From positions 1 to 38,919 of the forward strand of contig JBBRFW010000028.1 of assembly GCA_038241255.1 (NCBI GenBank): DNA of 38,919 nucleotides, given 5' to 3'. Made by a program: the position numbers and the translations under genes. Shown in pieces: positions 1-7,897 of the stretch (position 1 is its first letter; each line of letters opens with the position of its first letter). A model generated the notes under the pieces. The model saw only the letters and a list, made by a program, of their open reading frames with translations, was not told where the DNA came from and did no database searches. The stretch comes from Schlegelella_A sp038241255. GTDB lineage: Bacteria; Pseudomonadota; Gammaproteobacteria; Burkholderiales; Burkholderiaceae_C.

Positions 1-2
1 GG

Positions 3-239
3 GAGCTCGTCGACCAGGACCGCGAGCTGCAGCGGCGCCGGCGCGAGTTCCAGGAAGACCTCAGCCAGCGCAAGAACGAGGAGCTCGCGACCGTCGTCGA
101 GCGCACGAACCGCGTCATCAAGCAGATCTTCGAGACCGAGAAGTACGACCTGATCCTCCAGGAGGCCGTGTTTTGGAGCCCGAAAGTCGACATCACCGAC
201 AAGGTGATCAAGGCGCTAAACGCCCAGGGCGGCAAGTAG
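3..239 (+). CDS. skp: Skp/OmpH family periplasmic chaperone, C-terminal part
   Basis: The window opens inside this gene, so only about the last 78 codons are seen, ending at TAG 237-239. The product is rich in charged residues with a heptad-like pattern (ELVDQDRELQRRRREF, then a run of Gln, Arg and Glu), followed by YDLILQEAVFWSP and a short end DKVIKALNAQGGK. This is the tentacle helix and closing beta strand of Skp/OmpH, the trimeric periplasmic holdase that carries unfolded outer-membrane proteins to the BAM complex. In betaproteobacteria the gene usually lies between bamA and lpxD, and lpxD does follow here. The signal peptide and N-terminus lie outside the window. Confidence 0.88.
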   Translation, partial: ELVDQDRELQRRRREFQEDLSQRKNEELATVVERTNRVIKQIFETEKYDLILQEAVFWSPKVDITDKVIKALNAQGGK

Positions 240-253
240 CGAGCGGCGGCCCC

Positions 254-1282
254 TTGGGCGAAGTTACGCTTCGCGAGATCACCGAGCGCCTCGGCGGAGA
301 ACTGGTCGGCGACGGCGGCATCCTGATCGATTCGATCGGCCCGCTCGACTCGGCGACGGCGTCGACAATCGCCTTCCTATCGAATCCCCAGTACGACAAG
401 CAGCTCGCCGGCTCGCGTGCCGGCGCGGTGATCGTCGCTGCCGCATTCAGCGAGGCGGCGGCGGCGCGCGGCGCGGCGATCGTCACGCCCGATCCGTACC
501 TGTACTTTGCCCGGCTCACCCAATGGTGGGTCGAGCGCACGCGGCCCGCCGCGCCGCGCGGAATCCATCCGAGCGCGCTGATCGATGCCCAGGCGCAGAT
601 CGGCGCCGACGTCACGATCGGCCCGTTCGCCGTCATCGAAGCGGGCGCGATGCTCGGCGACGCCGTGACGATCGGCGCCCACGCGTTCGTCGGCCGCGGC
701 TCGCGCATCGGAACGGCGACGCGGCTCGGCGCGCGTGTGACGATCCTTTTCGAGACCACGATCGGCGCGCGTGGCATCGTCCATCCCGGCGCCGTCCTCG
801 GCGCCGACGGATTCGGCTTCGCTCCGGACAGCGGCCGCTGGGAGAAGATCGAGCAGCTCGGCCGCGTCGTTGTCGGCGACGACGTCGAGATCGGCGCCAA
901 CACCTGCATCGATCGCGGTGCCCTCGGCGACACGGTCATCGGCAATGGCGTCAAGATCGACAACCTCGTGCAAATCGGCCACAACGTCAGGATTGGCGAG
1001 CACACGGCGATTGCCGGCTGCGTCGGCATCGCAGGCAGCGCGACCATCGGCGCGCACTGCATGCTCGGCGGAGGATCGGGCGTCACCGGTCACGTGACGA
1101 TCGCCGACCACGTCGTCGTCGGCGGCGCGACGCAGATCTCGCGATCGATCGCCAAGGCGGGCTTCTACAGCGGTTCTTTTCCGTTCGACGACAATGCCTC
1201 GTGGGAGAAGAACGCCGCCACGCTGCGCAACCTGCATGCCTTGCGCGAGCGGGTGCGCGCGCTGGAGAAGAAGTCGCCATGA
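254..1282 (+). CDS. lpxD: UDP-3-O-(3-hydroxyacyl)glucosamine N-acyltransferase LpxD
   Basis: LpxD adds the second 3-hydroxyacyl chain (N-linked, from acyl-ACP) in lipid A synthesis in the cytoplasm. I take TTG 254 as start, 14 bases after the skp stop. It gives 342 residues, close to the 341 of E. coli, and begins GEVTLREITERLGG as the family does; an upstream TTG at 173 would overlap skp. An N-terminal uridine-binding domain (about 1-100) is followed by left-handed beta-helix hexapeptide repeats (IGADVTIGPF, IGAHAFVG and so on). The catalytic-region histidine is H243 in VQIGHNVRIGEH, matching E. coli H239. The C-terminal helix ends LRERVRALEKKSP. Its stop overlaps the fabZ start (ATGA), which suggests translational coupling. 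Confidence 0.95.
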   Translation: MGEVTLREITERLGGELVGDGGILIDSIGPLDSATASTIAFLSNPQYDKQLAGSRAGAVIVAAAFSEAAAARGAAIVTPDPYLYFARLTQWWVERTRPAAPRGIHPSALIDAQAQIGADVTIGPFAVIEAGAMLGDAVTIGAHAFVGRGSRIGTATRLGARVTILFETTIGARGIVHPGAVLGADGFGFAPDSGRWEKIEQLGRVVVGDDVEIGANTCIDRGALGDTVIGNGVKIDNLVQIGHNVRIGEHTAIAGCVGIAGSATIGAHCMLGGGSGVTGHVTIADHVVVGGATQISRSIAKAGFYSGSFPFDDNASWEKNAATLRNLHALRERVRALEKKSP

Positions 1283-1722
1283 CGATGAACATCCATGACA
1301 TCCTGAAGAAGCTGCCGCACCGGTATCCCTTCCTGATGGTCGACCGAGTGGTCGAGCTCGAGCACGGCAAGCGCATCAAGGCGCTCAAGAACGTGACCGC
1401 GAACGAGCCGTATTTCGTCGGCCACTTCCCGCTCCGGCCGGTGATGCCGGGCGTGATGATGCTCGAGGCGCTCGCGCAGGCGGCAGCGCTGCTCTCGTTC
1501 GACGCCCTCGGCGCCAAGGCCGAGGACAACACGCTCTACTACTTCGCCGGCATCGACTCGGCGCGTTTTAAGCGTCCGGTCGAGCCCGGCGACCAGATGA
1601 TCCTCGACGTCGAGCTCGACCGGATGAAGTCGAACATCTTCAAGTTCCACGCGCGCGCGAGCGTCGACGGCGAGACCGCCGTCGAAGCCGTCCTGATGTG
1701 CGCGGTGCGCGCGGTCGAGTAG
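1279..1722 (+). CDS. fabZ: 3-hydroxyacyl-ACP dehydratase FabZ
   Basis: FabZ dehydrates 3-hydroxyacyl-ACP to trans-2-enoyl-ACP in type II fatty acid synthesis and competes with LpxA and LpxD for 3-hydroxyacyl-ACP, which explains its place between them. The product is 147 residues with a single hot-dog fold. The active-site pair is visible: H49 in GHFPLRPVMPG and E63 in VMMLEALAQ. LPHRYPFLMVDRV near the N-terminus is a family signature. ATG 1279 overlaps the lpxD stop; a second in-frame ATG at 1285 (MNIHDILKKLPH) would also work and cannot be excluded. An open frame runs upstream to 523 inside lpxD but is a shadow. Confidence 0.96.
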   Translation: MTMNIHDILKKLPHRYPFLMVDRVVELEHGKRIKALKNVTANEPYFVGHFPLRPVMPGVMMLEALAQAAALLSFDALGAKAEDNTLYYFAGIDSARFKRPVEPGDQMILDVELDRMKSNIFKFHARASVDGETAVEAVLMCAVRAVE

Positions 1723-1729
1723 GCCCCCG

Positions 1730-2518
1730 TTGGCGAAAATCCATCCGACGGCGATCGTCGAGCTTGGCGCCGAGCTCGCCGCGGACGCCGAGGTCGGTGC
1801 CTACAGCATCGTCCGCGCGCACGTGCGCATCGGCGCTGGCACGGTGCTCGGCCCGCATTGCGTCGTCGAGGGGAAGACGACGATCGGCCGCGACAACCGC
1901 ATCTCGCCCTTCAACGCGATCGGCGGGGTGCCGCAGGACAAGAAGTACGCCGGCGAGGACACGCGCCTCGAAATCGGCGACCGCAACACGATCCGCGAGT
2001 TCTGCTCGATCCACATCGGCACCGTCCAGGACGCCGGCGTCACGCGCATCGGCGACGACAACTGGATCATGAATCACGTCCACATCGCGCACGATTGTCA
2101 GGTGGGGAGCCAGACCATCATCGCCGGCTACTCGGGCCTGGCAGGCCACGTGCAGCTCGGCGATTGGGCGATCGTGGGCGGGCAGAGCGGGCTGCTCCAG
2201 TTCGTGCGCGTCGGCGCGCACGCGATGATCGGCTTCCAGAGCCACATCTCGCAGGACGTGCCGCCGTTCATGATGGCCGACGGACACCCGCTCGCGGTGC
2301 GCGGCTTCAACGCCGAAGGCATGCGCCGTCGCGGCTTCGCCGCCGAGCGCATCGGCGCGGTCAAGCAGATGCACCGGCTGCTATATCGCGACGGCCTGAC
2401 CTTCGAAGAGGCTCGCGTGAAGATCGCCGCGCTCGCCGAGGCGGTTCCCGAGGCCGGCGACGACGTTCGCCTCGTCGGCGGGTTCCTTGCCTCGGCCAGG
2501 CGGGGCATCGCCCGCTGA
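1730..2518 (+). CDS. lpxA: UDP-N-acetylglucosamine acyltransferase LpxA
   Basis: LpxA performs the first committed step of lipid A synthesis, moving a 3-hydroxyacyl chain from ACP to the 3-OH of UDP-GlcNAc. TTG 1730, seven bases after the fabZ stop, starts MAKIHPTAIVELGAEL and gives 262 residues, the length of the E. coli enzyme. Hexapeptide repeats of the left-handed beta-helix fill the first two thirds. The catalytic base is H121 in HVHIAHDC (E. coli H125). The motif GFQSHISQDVPPFMMADG and the helical C-terminus (GMRRRGFAAERIGAVKQMHR) are typical. LpxA and LpxD both starting with TTG may hold their translation down. Confidence 0.97.
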   Translation: MAKIHPTAIVELGAELAADAEVGAYSIVRAHVRIGAGTVLGPHCVVEGKTTIGRDNRISPFNAIGGVPQDKKYAGEDTRLEIGDRNTIREFCSIHIGTVQDAGVTRIGDDNWIMNHVHIAHDCQVGSQTIIAGYSGLAGHVQLGDWAIVGGQSGLLQFVRVGAHAMIGFQSHISQDVPPFMMADGHPLAVRGFNAEGMRRRGFAAERIGAVKQMHRLLYRDGLTFEEARVKIAALAEAVPEAGDDVRLVGGFLASARRGIAR

Positions 2519-2531
2519 TCATGTGCTGCCG

Positions 2532-3677
2532 ATGAATCCAGACGCTCCGCGCTTCGCGATGGTCGCTGGCGAGGTCTCGGGCGACCTGCTCGCCGGCGCC
2601 TTGCTCGCCAGCCTGCGCGCGCGCTGGCCGGCGCTGGCCGCGCACGGCATCGGCGGCCCGCGAATGGTCGAGCAAGGGTTCACCGCCTGGTGGCCGCATG
2701 ACAAGCTTTCGCTGCACGGCTACGCCGAAGTGCTCGGCCGCTTCCGCGAGATCTTCGCGATGCGGAGCCAGCTGCTCGAGCGGCTGCTCGCCGACAAGCC
2801 CGATGCGTTCGTCGGCATCGACGCGCCCGACTTCAACCTCGGCGTCGAGCTGAAGCTGAAGGCCGCGAGGATCAAGACGATCCAGTTCGTCAGCCCTTCG
2901 ATCTGGGCCTGGCGCGGCAAGCGGATCGAGAAGATCGGCCGTGCGACCGATCTCGTCCTCTGCATCTTTCCGTTCGAGCCGGAGATCTACGCCAAGCGCA
3001 AGATCAACGCCGTCTACGTCGGCCACCCGCTCGCCGGCGCGATCCCGCTCGAGGTGCCGCGCGCGGCGAGCCGCGCCGCGCTTGGAATCGGCGACGACGA
3101 GACGGTCGTCGCCTTGCTGCCGGGGAGCCGCCGCGCCGAGATCCAGTACATTGCTCCGCGCCTCTTCGGCGCCGCCGCCGAGATGAGCCGAGCGCGACCG
3201 CAGCTGCGCTTCGTCGTGCCGGTCGTGAACGGCCTTCGCCATGCCATCGAGCCGCTGCGCAAGCAATTCGCGCCCGACGCCGCGATCACGCTCCTCGACG
3301 GCCAGGCTCACGACGCCCTCGCCGCGTGCGACGTCGCTCTTGTCGCCAGCGGCACGGCGACGCTCGAGGCTGCGCTCTTCAAGCGGCCGATGGTCGTCGT
3401 CTACGTGATGCATCTCCTCAACTGGCAGATGGGCAAGCGCATGAGCTACCAGCCGTGGGTGTCGCTGCCCAACATCCTGCTGCGCGAGTTCGCGGTCCCC
3501 GAGCTGCTGCAGGGCGACGCGACACCGGCTAAGATCTCCGCCGCCGCCTTCGAGTGGCTCGACGATCCCGGCGCGGTCGAGGCGCTGCGCGTCCGCTTCG
3601 AAGGCATCCATCGCGCCCTGAAGCGCGACACCGGCGCGCTCGCCACCGCCGCCATCGAGTCGGTTCTCGCCGGCTGA
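2532..3677 (+). CDS. lpxB: Lipid-A-disaccharide synthase LpxB
   Basis: LpxB is a family GT19 glycosyltransferase that joins UDP-2,3-diacylglucosamine and lipid X into the beta-1,6 disaccharide at the inner membrane surface. ATG 2532 gives 381 residues (E. coli 382) and places MVAGEVSGDLLAG at the N-terminus, the family nucleotide-sugar-fold signature. Further family motifs are GIDAPDFNLGVELKLK, FVSPSIWAWRGKR and, in the C-terminal half, LLPGSRRAEI and VASGTATLEAALFKRPMVV. An earlier in-frame start at 2487 lies inside lpxA and would add 15 residues with no family counterpart. The gene starts 13 bases after lpxA. Confidence 0.97.
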   Translation: MNPDAPRFAMVAGEVSGDLLAGALLASLRARWPALAAHGIGGPRMVEQGFTAWWPHDKLSLHGYAEVLGRFREIFAMRSQLLERLLADKPDAFVGIDAPDFNLGVELKLKAARIKTIQFVSPSIWAWRGKRIEKIGRATDLVLCIFPFEPEIYAKRKINAVYVGHPLAGAIPLEVPRAASRAALGIGDDETVVALLPGSRRAEIQYIAPRLFGAAAEMSRARPQLRFVVPVVNGLRHAIEPLRKQFAPDAAITLLDGQAHDALAACDVALVASGTATLEAALFKRPMVVVYVMHLLNWQMGKRMSYQPWVSLPNILLREFAVPELLQGDATPAKISAAAFEWLDDPGAVEALRVRFEGIHRALKRDTGALATAAIESVLAG

Positions 3678-3688
3678 GGCCGATCGCG

Positions 3689-4315
3689 ATGCACGCCCGC
3701 ACCTTCCTGCGCGCCGCCAAGCTGAGGGGCATCGTCGACGTCGCCGGATTGATGGCCGGCGTCGACGAGGTCGGCCGCGGCCCGCTCGCGGGGCCGGTCG
3801 TGGCTGCGGCCGTCATCCTCGAGGAGAAGGGGACGATCCGCGGCCTCAACGACTCGAAGCTGCTGATGCCGGAAGAGCGCGAGCGGCTCGATCGGGAGAT
3901 CAGGAAGCGCGCGGTCTGCTTCAGCGTCGCCTGGGCGAGCGTGGCGGAAATTGATACGCTAAACATCCTGCATGCGGCGCTGCTGGCGATGCGGCGCGCC
4001 GTCGAGGGCCTTGCGCAGCAGCCGCAAATCGTGCTCGTCGACGGCAACCAGCGGCCGCAACTGGTGATGCCCGTGCGCACCGTCGTCGGCGGCGACGCCA
4101 AGGTGCGCGCGATCTCGGCGGCATCGATCATCGCCAAGGTCTACCGCGATCGCCTCTGCATGCAATTGCACGACGCGCATCCGGAGTACGGCTTCGACAG
4201 CCACAAGGGCTACTCGACGCCGGAGCACCTGAACGCGCTGCGCGAGCACGGCGCATGTCCGCACCACCGGCGCAGCTTCGCGCCGGTCCGCAACGTTCTG
4301 GATCGCCTTTTCTGA
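3689..4315 (+). CDS. rnhB: Ribonuclease HII
   Basis: RNase HII cuts the RNA strand of RNA-DNA hybrids and 5' of single ribonucleotides in DNA, starting ribonucleotide excision repair. The chosen ATG 3689 lies 11 bases after lpxB and gives 208 residues, typical of the family. The first catalytic motif is GVDEVGRGPLAGPV (D26, E27), followed by LNDSKLL, VDGN and AASIIAKVYRDR, which supply the remaining acidic residues. GYSTPEHLNALREHGACPHHRRSFAPV is the conserved C-terminal block. rnhB next to lpxB is a common proteobacterial arrangement. Confidence 0.96.
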   Translation: MHARTFLRAAKLRGIVDVAGLMAGVDEVGRGPLAGPVVAAAVILEEKGTIRGLNDSKLLMPEERERLDREIRKRAVCFSVAWASVAEIDTLNILHAALLAMRRAVEGLAQQPQIVLVDGNQRPQLVMPVRTVVGGDAKVRAISAASIIAKVYRDRLCMQLHDAHPEYGFDSHKGYSTPEHLNALREHGACPHHRRSFAPVRNVLDRLF

Positions 4316-4319
4316 CGTC

Positions 4320-5099
4320 GTGGCCAAGGTCACGCAGATCACGTCGCCGCGCAATCCGCTGCTCGGCCGGCTGAGGAAGCTCATCGACGACGGCGCCTCG
4401 TACCGGCGCCTCGGCAGCGTCCTGCTCGAGGGCGAGCATCTCTGCGCCGCCTGGCTGGCGCGACCGAGGGGGCTGGTGCAGCAGGCGATCGTCAGCGTGG
4501 CCGCGTGGGACGAGCCGCGCCTGCGCAGGCTCGCGCAGGCGGCCGCCGATGTGGCGGTCGTCGACCCTGCTGTCATGGCTAGGCTCGGCACGCTCGAATC
4601 GCCGGCGCCGATCGCCTTTCTCGTCGACCTGCCCGAGCGCGCGCCGGTCGCTGGCGCCGAGCCGACGCTCGTCCTCGACCGCATCCAGGACCCCGGCAAC
4701 GTCGGCAGCCTGCTGCGCAGCGCCACCGCCTTCGGCTTCACTCAGGCGATCGCCCTCGTCGGCACGGCCGCGCTGTGGGCGCCGAAGGTAGTGCGCGCCG
4801 GAATGGGCGCGCACTTCGGCCTTCGACTCGTCGAGGGCGCACACGAGGCGGCGCTCGCTGCGCTCGAGGTGCCCTTGTTTGGCACCAGCTCGCACGCCGG
4901 CCGTCGCGTCGATGCCTTTGCCCTGCCCTGGCCCTGCGCTTGGGCGTTCGGCCACGAAGGGCAGGGCATCGCGCCGGCGCTCGAGGCGCGCTGCCGGGCG
5001 ATGCTGTCGATCCCGCAGCCGGGCGGCGGCGAGTCGCTGAACGTCGCCGCCGCGGCCGCAGTCTGCCTCTACGAGACGGCGCGGCAGCACGGCCGCTGA
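4320..5099 (+). CDS. SpoU/TrmH family RNA 2'-O-methyltransferase
   Basis: This is a SAM-dependent ribose 2'-O-methyltransferase with the SPOUT knot fold. GTG 4320, four bases after rnhB, gives 259 residues. The N-terminal part (about 1-100) is the SpoU substrate-binding domain (ITSPRNPLLGRLRKL, SVLLEGEHL). The three SPOUT motifs follow: LDRIQDPGNVGSLLRSA, WAFGHEGQGI and SIPQPGGGESLNVAAAAAV. The target (23S rRNA as for RlmB, or tRNA) cannot be told from sequence; the N-terminus resembles RlmB/YsgA-type proteins. It closes the skp-to-rnhB gene run. Confidence 0.92.
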   Translation: MAKVTQITSPRNPLLGRLRKLIDDGASYRRLGSVLLEGEHLCAAWLARPRGLVQQAIVSVAAWDEPRLRRLAQAAADVAVVDPAVMARLGTLESPAPIAFLVDLPERAPVAGAEPTLVLDRIQDPGNVGSLLRSATAFGFTQAIALVGTAALWAPKVVRAGMGAHFGLRLVEGAHEAALAALEVPLFGTSSHAGRRVDAFALPWPCAWAFGHEGQGIAPALEARCRAMLSIPQPGGGESLNVAAAAAVCLYETARQHGR

Positions 5100-5229
5100 C
5101 CCCAGGCGCCGATACGCTACAACATGGTTCGGCACGTTTGTCGATGCGGCCCTGCAGCGCCGGCCGGCACACGAGGGCGAGGGCCCTGCGGCCGCGTCGC
5201 CTCTGCGGCTTGCTCTTCGGGAGACATCG

Positions 5230-5289
5230 ATGCAAATTACGATCAATGATCCGCGCCGGCTCGGGCCGGCAGCGATCGGTCGGCGGTGA
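5230..5289 (+). CDS. Possible 19-codon upstream open reading frame
   Basis: ATG 5230 is preceded by GGGAG (5219-5223) with six bases between, a better ribosome site than that of the dehydratase gene itself. The frame encodes 19 residues starting MQITIND and ends at TGA 5287-5289, 36 bases before the dehydratase ATG. It has three Ile and one Thr codons, which is not a convincing run for classical attenuation. Codon 9 onward overlaps a GC-rich hairpin. It may be a chance frame; no homologue is known to me. Confidence 0.25.
   Translation: MQITINDPRRLGPAAIGRR
5255..5270 (+). other. GC-rich hairpin in the dehydratase leader
   Basis: GCCGGC, loop TCGG, GCCGGC forms a perfect six-base-pair stem with a four-base loop. 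It lies inside the short upstream frame and is not followed by a T run, so it is not a standard terminator. It could affect translation or transcription of the leader, or be one of many chance GC palindromes. Confidence 0.35.
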
Positions 5290-5325
5290 CGCCGTGACGC
5301 GGTTTGCTCGGTGCGGCGCGGCGTC

Positions 5326-6312
5326 ATGACGCTCACCTTGCCCACCTACGACGACGTCGCCGCCGCAGCGCAGCGAATCGAGGGGCACGCCCATCGCACG
5401 CCGGTATTGACCTCGGCCACAGCCGACTCCGAACTGGGTGCTCGCGTCTTCTTCAAGTGCGAGAATTTCCAGCGCATGGGCGCGTTCAAGTTCCGCGGCG
5501 CCTACAACGCGCTGGCTCGCTTCGACGAGCGGCAGCGGCGCAGCGGCGTGGTCGCGTTCTCGTCCGGCAATCACGCGCAGGCGATCTCGCTCGCGGCGAC
5601 GCTGCTCGGCATGCCGGCGGTGATCGTCATGCCGCACGACGCCCCCGCCGCCAAGGTCGCGGCGACGAAGGGCTACGGCGGGGAGGTCGTCGTCTACGAC
5701 CGCTACCGCGAGGACCGTGAGGCTATCGGCCGCAGCCTCGCCGACGAACGCGGCATGACGCTGATCCCGCCCTACGACCACCCGGACGTCATCGCCGGGC
5801 AGGGCACTGCCGCCAAGGAGCTGATCGAGGAGGTCGGCGCGCTCGACGCGCTCTTCGTCTGCCTCGGCGGCGGCGGTCTGCTCGCCGGCTCTGCCCTGGC
5901 GGCGCGCGCACTCGCTCCCGAGTGCCGCGTCTACGGCGTCGAGCCCGAGGCCGGCAACGACGGCCAGCAGTCGTTTCGCAGCGGCCGCATCGTCTCGATC
6001 GAGCCGCCGCGCACGATCGCCGACGGCGCCCAGACGCTGCATCTCGGCGAGCACACGTTTCCGATCATCCGGCGCGACGTCGCCGACGTCCTGACCGCGA
6101 CCGACGCCGAGCTCGTTGATGCGATGCGGTTCTTCGCGGAGCGGATGAAGATGGTCGTCGAGCCGACCGGCGGCCTCGGTTTCGCCGCGGCGCGTCGCCT
6201 CGGACAGCAGGCGTTGGGCGGGCAGCGCGTCGGCGTCCTGATCAGCGGCGGCAACGTCGACCTGGCGCGATTCGCCGAGCTGATTGGCGCGCCCCCTCCT
6301 GACGCTCGCTAG
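5326..6312 (+). CDS. PLP-dependent threonine/serine dehydratase (catabolic type or serine racemase-like)
   Basis: The product is 328 residues of fold-type II PLP enzyme. K55 in AFKFRGAYNAL should form the Schiff base; SSGNHAQAI contacts substrate and GGGGLLAG binds the PLP phosphate. There is no C-terminal ACT-like domain, so this is the short catabolic/serine racemase-like form and not feedback-regulated biosynthetic IlvA. Likely reaction: L-threonine to 2-oxobutanoate or L-serine to pyruvate plus ammonia. ATG 5326 has no obvious Shine-Dalgarno; a start at 5311 is possible. The stop TAG lies in a CTAG shared with the stop of the convergent small gene. Confidence 0.9.
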   Translation: MTLTLPTYDDVAAAAQRIEGHAHRTPVLTSATADSELGARVFFKCENFQRMGAFKFRGAYNALARFDERQRRSGVVAFSSGNHAQAISLAATLLGMPAVIVMPHDAPAAKVAATKGYGGEVVVYDRYREDREAIGRSLADERGMTLIPPYDHPDVIAGQGTAAKELIEEVGALDALFVCLGGGGLLAGSALAARALAPECRVYGVEPEAGNDGQQSFRSGRIVSIEPPRTIADGAQTLHLGEHTFPIIRRDVADVLTATDAELVDAMRFFAERMKMVVEPTGGLGFAAARRLGQQALGGQRVGVLISGGNVDLARFAELIGAPPPDAR

Positions 6313-6470
6313 CCGAAGGCCATGAGGAGCGAGGCGATCGCGCCGATGCTCAGGAAGGCCGAGATGAGCGCGCACACCAGGCCGAGAACGAGCGCCCGCT
6401 GCCGCGCTGCCTGCTCGTCCAGGTCCTCCCTCGCGTAGACCGGGGGATGGGTGTCGACGAAACGGCTCAA
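6309..6470 (-). CDS. Small hypothetical membrane protein
   Basis: This small gene encodes 53 residues. The start is TTG at 6470, which overlaps the TGA of the upstream 75-codon frame (TTGA), a typical coupled arrangement. After a short polar N-terminus (SRFVDTHPPVYAREDLDEQAARQR) comes one strongly hydrophobic segment (LVLGLVCALISAFLSIGAIASLLMAF split across about residues 28-52), so it is probably a single-pass inner-membrane protein. Its stop shares a CTAG with the dehydratase gene. I do not recognise a family. Confidence 0.55.
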   Translation of the reverse strand: MSRFVDTHPPVYAREDLDEQAARQRALVLGLVCALISAFLSIGAIASLLMAFG

Positions 6471-6694
6471 CGCAGGCCTCCCCAATCCGTCACATCGAAC
6501 GGCCAATTGAGCAAGATCTCGTCAGCGACGGCGATTGGATCGAGGTGGCCCCGGAACGCGTGGACCGCCCGCGTCAGGTCCAGCAGTTCGGCTTGCGGCA
6601 GCGGTGCCCGCCCGTAGACGAGATGGGCGTGGACGGCGTACTGCCAGGCGAAGACGTCGACCCGGCTCTTGGCTCTGATCTCGCGAGTGCTCAC
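6467..6694 (-). CDS. Small hypothetical protein, 75 residues
   Basis: A GTG at 6694 (MSTREIRAKSRVDVFAWQY) is the first start available in this frame and has no clear Shine-Dalgarno. Codons from about the thirteenth on mostly end in G or C, as in neighbouring real genes, which supports coding. The sequence is soluble, with a mixed charged and aromatic composition (AVHAHLVYGRAPLPQAELLD, then EILLNWPFDV). It lies 100 bases downstream of ppsR on the same strand and its stop overlaps the start of the small membrane protein, so the two are probably made together. I do not recognise it. Confidence 0.5.
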   Translation of the reverse strand: MSTREIRAKSRVDVFAWQYAVHAHLVYGRAPLPQAELLDLTRAVHAFRGHLDPIAVADEILLNWPFDVTDWGGLR

Positions 6695-6794
6695 GCCAGG
6701 AAGGAAGGCAAGGACCGTACCGACCCCGAGTGACGAAACGTGTTCCTGGCGTCGAGGGTTATCACCGAGCGGCCGACTCTCGGTGTCGCGCCGC

Positions 6795-7673
6795 TCAATA
6801 GGCGAGCCGATCGGGCCGGAGGTCGCGCAGGATCGTCGTCGCGATCTCCTCGATCGACTTGTGCGTTGATGAGAGCCAAGCGATACCCTCCCGCTTCATC
6901 ATCGTCTCGCCTTCGCGCACCTCGTAGCGGCAGTTCTCGATCGATGCGTACTTGCTGTTCGGCCGGCGCTCGTTGCGGATGCGGGCGAGTCGGTCCGGGT
7001 CGATCGTCAGTCCGAAGCACTTGGTCTTGAACGGTATCAGCGTCGACGGCAGGTTGCCGCGCTCGAAGTCTTCCGGGATCAGCGGGTAGTTTGCCGCTTT
7101 GATGCCGTGCTGCATCGCCAGGTACAGCGAGGTCGGCGTCTTGCCGCTGCGGCTCACGCCGACCAAGATGACGTCGGCCTCGGCCAGGTTTTTCGCCGAC
7201 TGGCCGTCGTCGTGGGCGAGCGCGAAGTTGATCGCCTCGATGCGGTCGGTGTATTCCTGGCTGTCGGAGACGTCCGAGAAGCGGCCGATGCGATGGTTCG
7301 AGGTGATCCCGAACTCTGCCTCGAGCGGTTCGATGAAGGTGTTGAACATGTCGAGCACGAGCCCGTGCGCATGATCCTTGACGATCGACAGGATCTCGGT
7401 GTTGACGAGGGTGATAAAGACGATGGGCTTCCTGCCGTCGTGCTCGGCCGTGTGGTTGATCTCGCGCACGACCTGGTGCGCCTTGTCGGGCGTGTCGATG
7501 AACGGACGGCGCAGATGACGCGGCTTGATCGCGAACTGCGAGAGGATCGAGTTGCCGAAGGTCTCGGCGGTGATGCCGGTGCCGTCGGAGACGAAGAAGA
7601 CCGTGTGGCGCGGCATCAGCGGCGTCGCCAGGGGCGACGCGCCGACGGCCGATGGGGGCGCGGTTCCGTTCAT
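6795..7673 (-). CDS. ppsR: PEP synthase regulatory protein PpsR (bifunctional kinase/pyrophosphorylase)
   Basis: PpsR (DUF299) turns PEP synthase off by ADP-dependent phosphorylation of a threonine next to the catalytic histidine, and on again by phosphate-dependent removal. The family N-terminus HTVFFVSDGTGITAETFG and the P-loop GVSRSGKTPTSLYLA are present, as is DTPDKAHQ. I chose ATG 7673 (292 residues) over ATG 7616 (273, nearer the usual length) because the 19 extra codons nearly all end in G or C while those before them do not. There is no Shine-Dalgarno at either; a TATCAT lies six bases before ATG 7673. It is divergent from its target ppsA. Confidence 0.93.
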   Translation of the reverse strand: MNGTAPPSAVGASPLATPLMPRHTVFFVSDGTGITAETFGNSILSQFAIKPRHLRRPFIDTPDKAHQVVREINHTAEHDGRKPIVFITLVNTEILSIVKDHAHGLVLDMFNTFIEPLEAEFGITSNHRIGRFSDVSDSQEYTDRIEAINFALAHDDGQSAKNLAEADVILVGVSRSGKTPTSLYLAMQHGIKAANYPLIPEDFERGNLPSTLIPFKTKCFGLTIDPDRLARIRNERRPNSKYASIENCRYEVREGETMMKREGIAWLSSTHKSIEEIATTILRDLRPDRLAY

Positions 7674-7679
7674 CGGCCG

Positions 7680-7685
7680 ATGATA
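7680..7685 (-). promoter_or_regulatory. Possible -10 element of a leaderless ppsR transcript
   Basis: Read on the - strand this is TATCAT (five of six matches to TATAAT), followed by six bases and the ATG at 7673. Transcription would then begin at or next to the start codon. I find no -35 match 16-18 bases upstream. If ATG 7616 is the true start, the same element would give a 57-base leader. Confidence 0.35.
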
Positions 7686-7897
7686 GGCAGCTGACCGCCG
7701 GGCCGGGCGCACTCTTAGAATCGAGCGAACTCTTCGACCCCGCGCATGCTCGCTCCTGACTCTCGCCGCCGCCGCCTCCTCGCCGATCGCCTCCGCGGCG
7801 CGGCCTCGCCGCGGCCGGGCGATCCGAGGCAGGGCCGTCGCCGCGCCGCGCCTCCTGGTCGGATGACACCGGTTTTTCACACCCCCCGAGTCCCGCC

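Larger units (their letters stand above)
5100..5325 (+). other. Leader region upstream of the threonine/serine dehydratase gene
   Basis: These 226 bases hold no normal-sized gene. They contain a possible short upstream reading frame (5230-5289) with a good Shine-Dalgarno and a compact hairpin (5255-5270) inside it. A sequence TACAAC at about 5118 is the only -10-like element I noticed, with no clear -35. I see no terminator with a T run after the methyltransferase gene. Confidence 0.4.

Noticed and set aside
523..1278. Long N-terminal extension in the fabZ frame
   Set aside because: It overlaps lpxD and reads as Arg-rich shadow; fabZ starts at 1279 or 1285.
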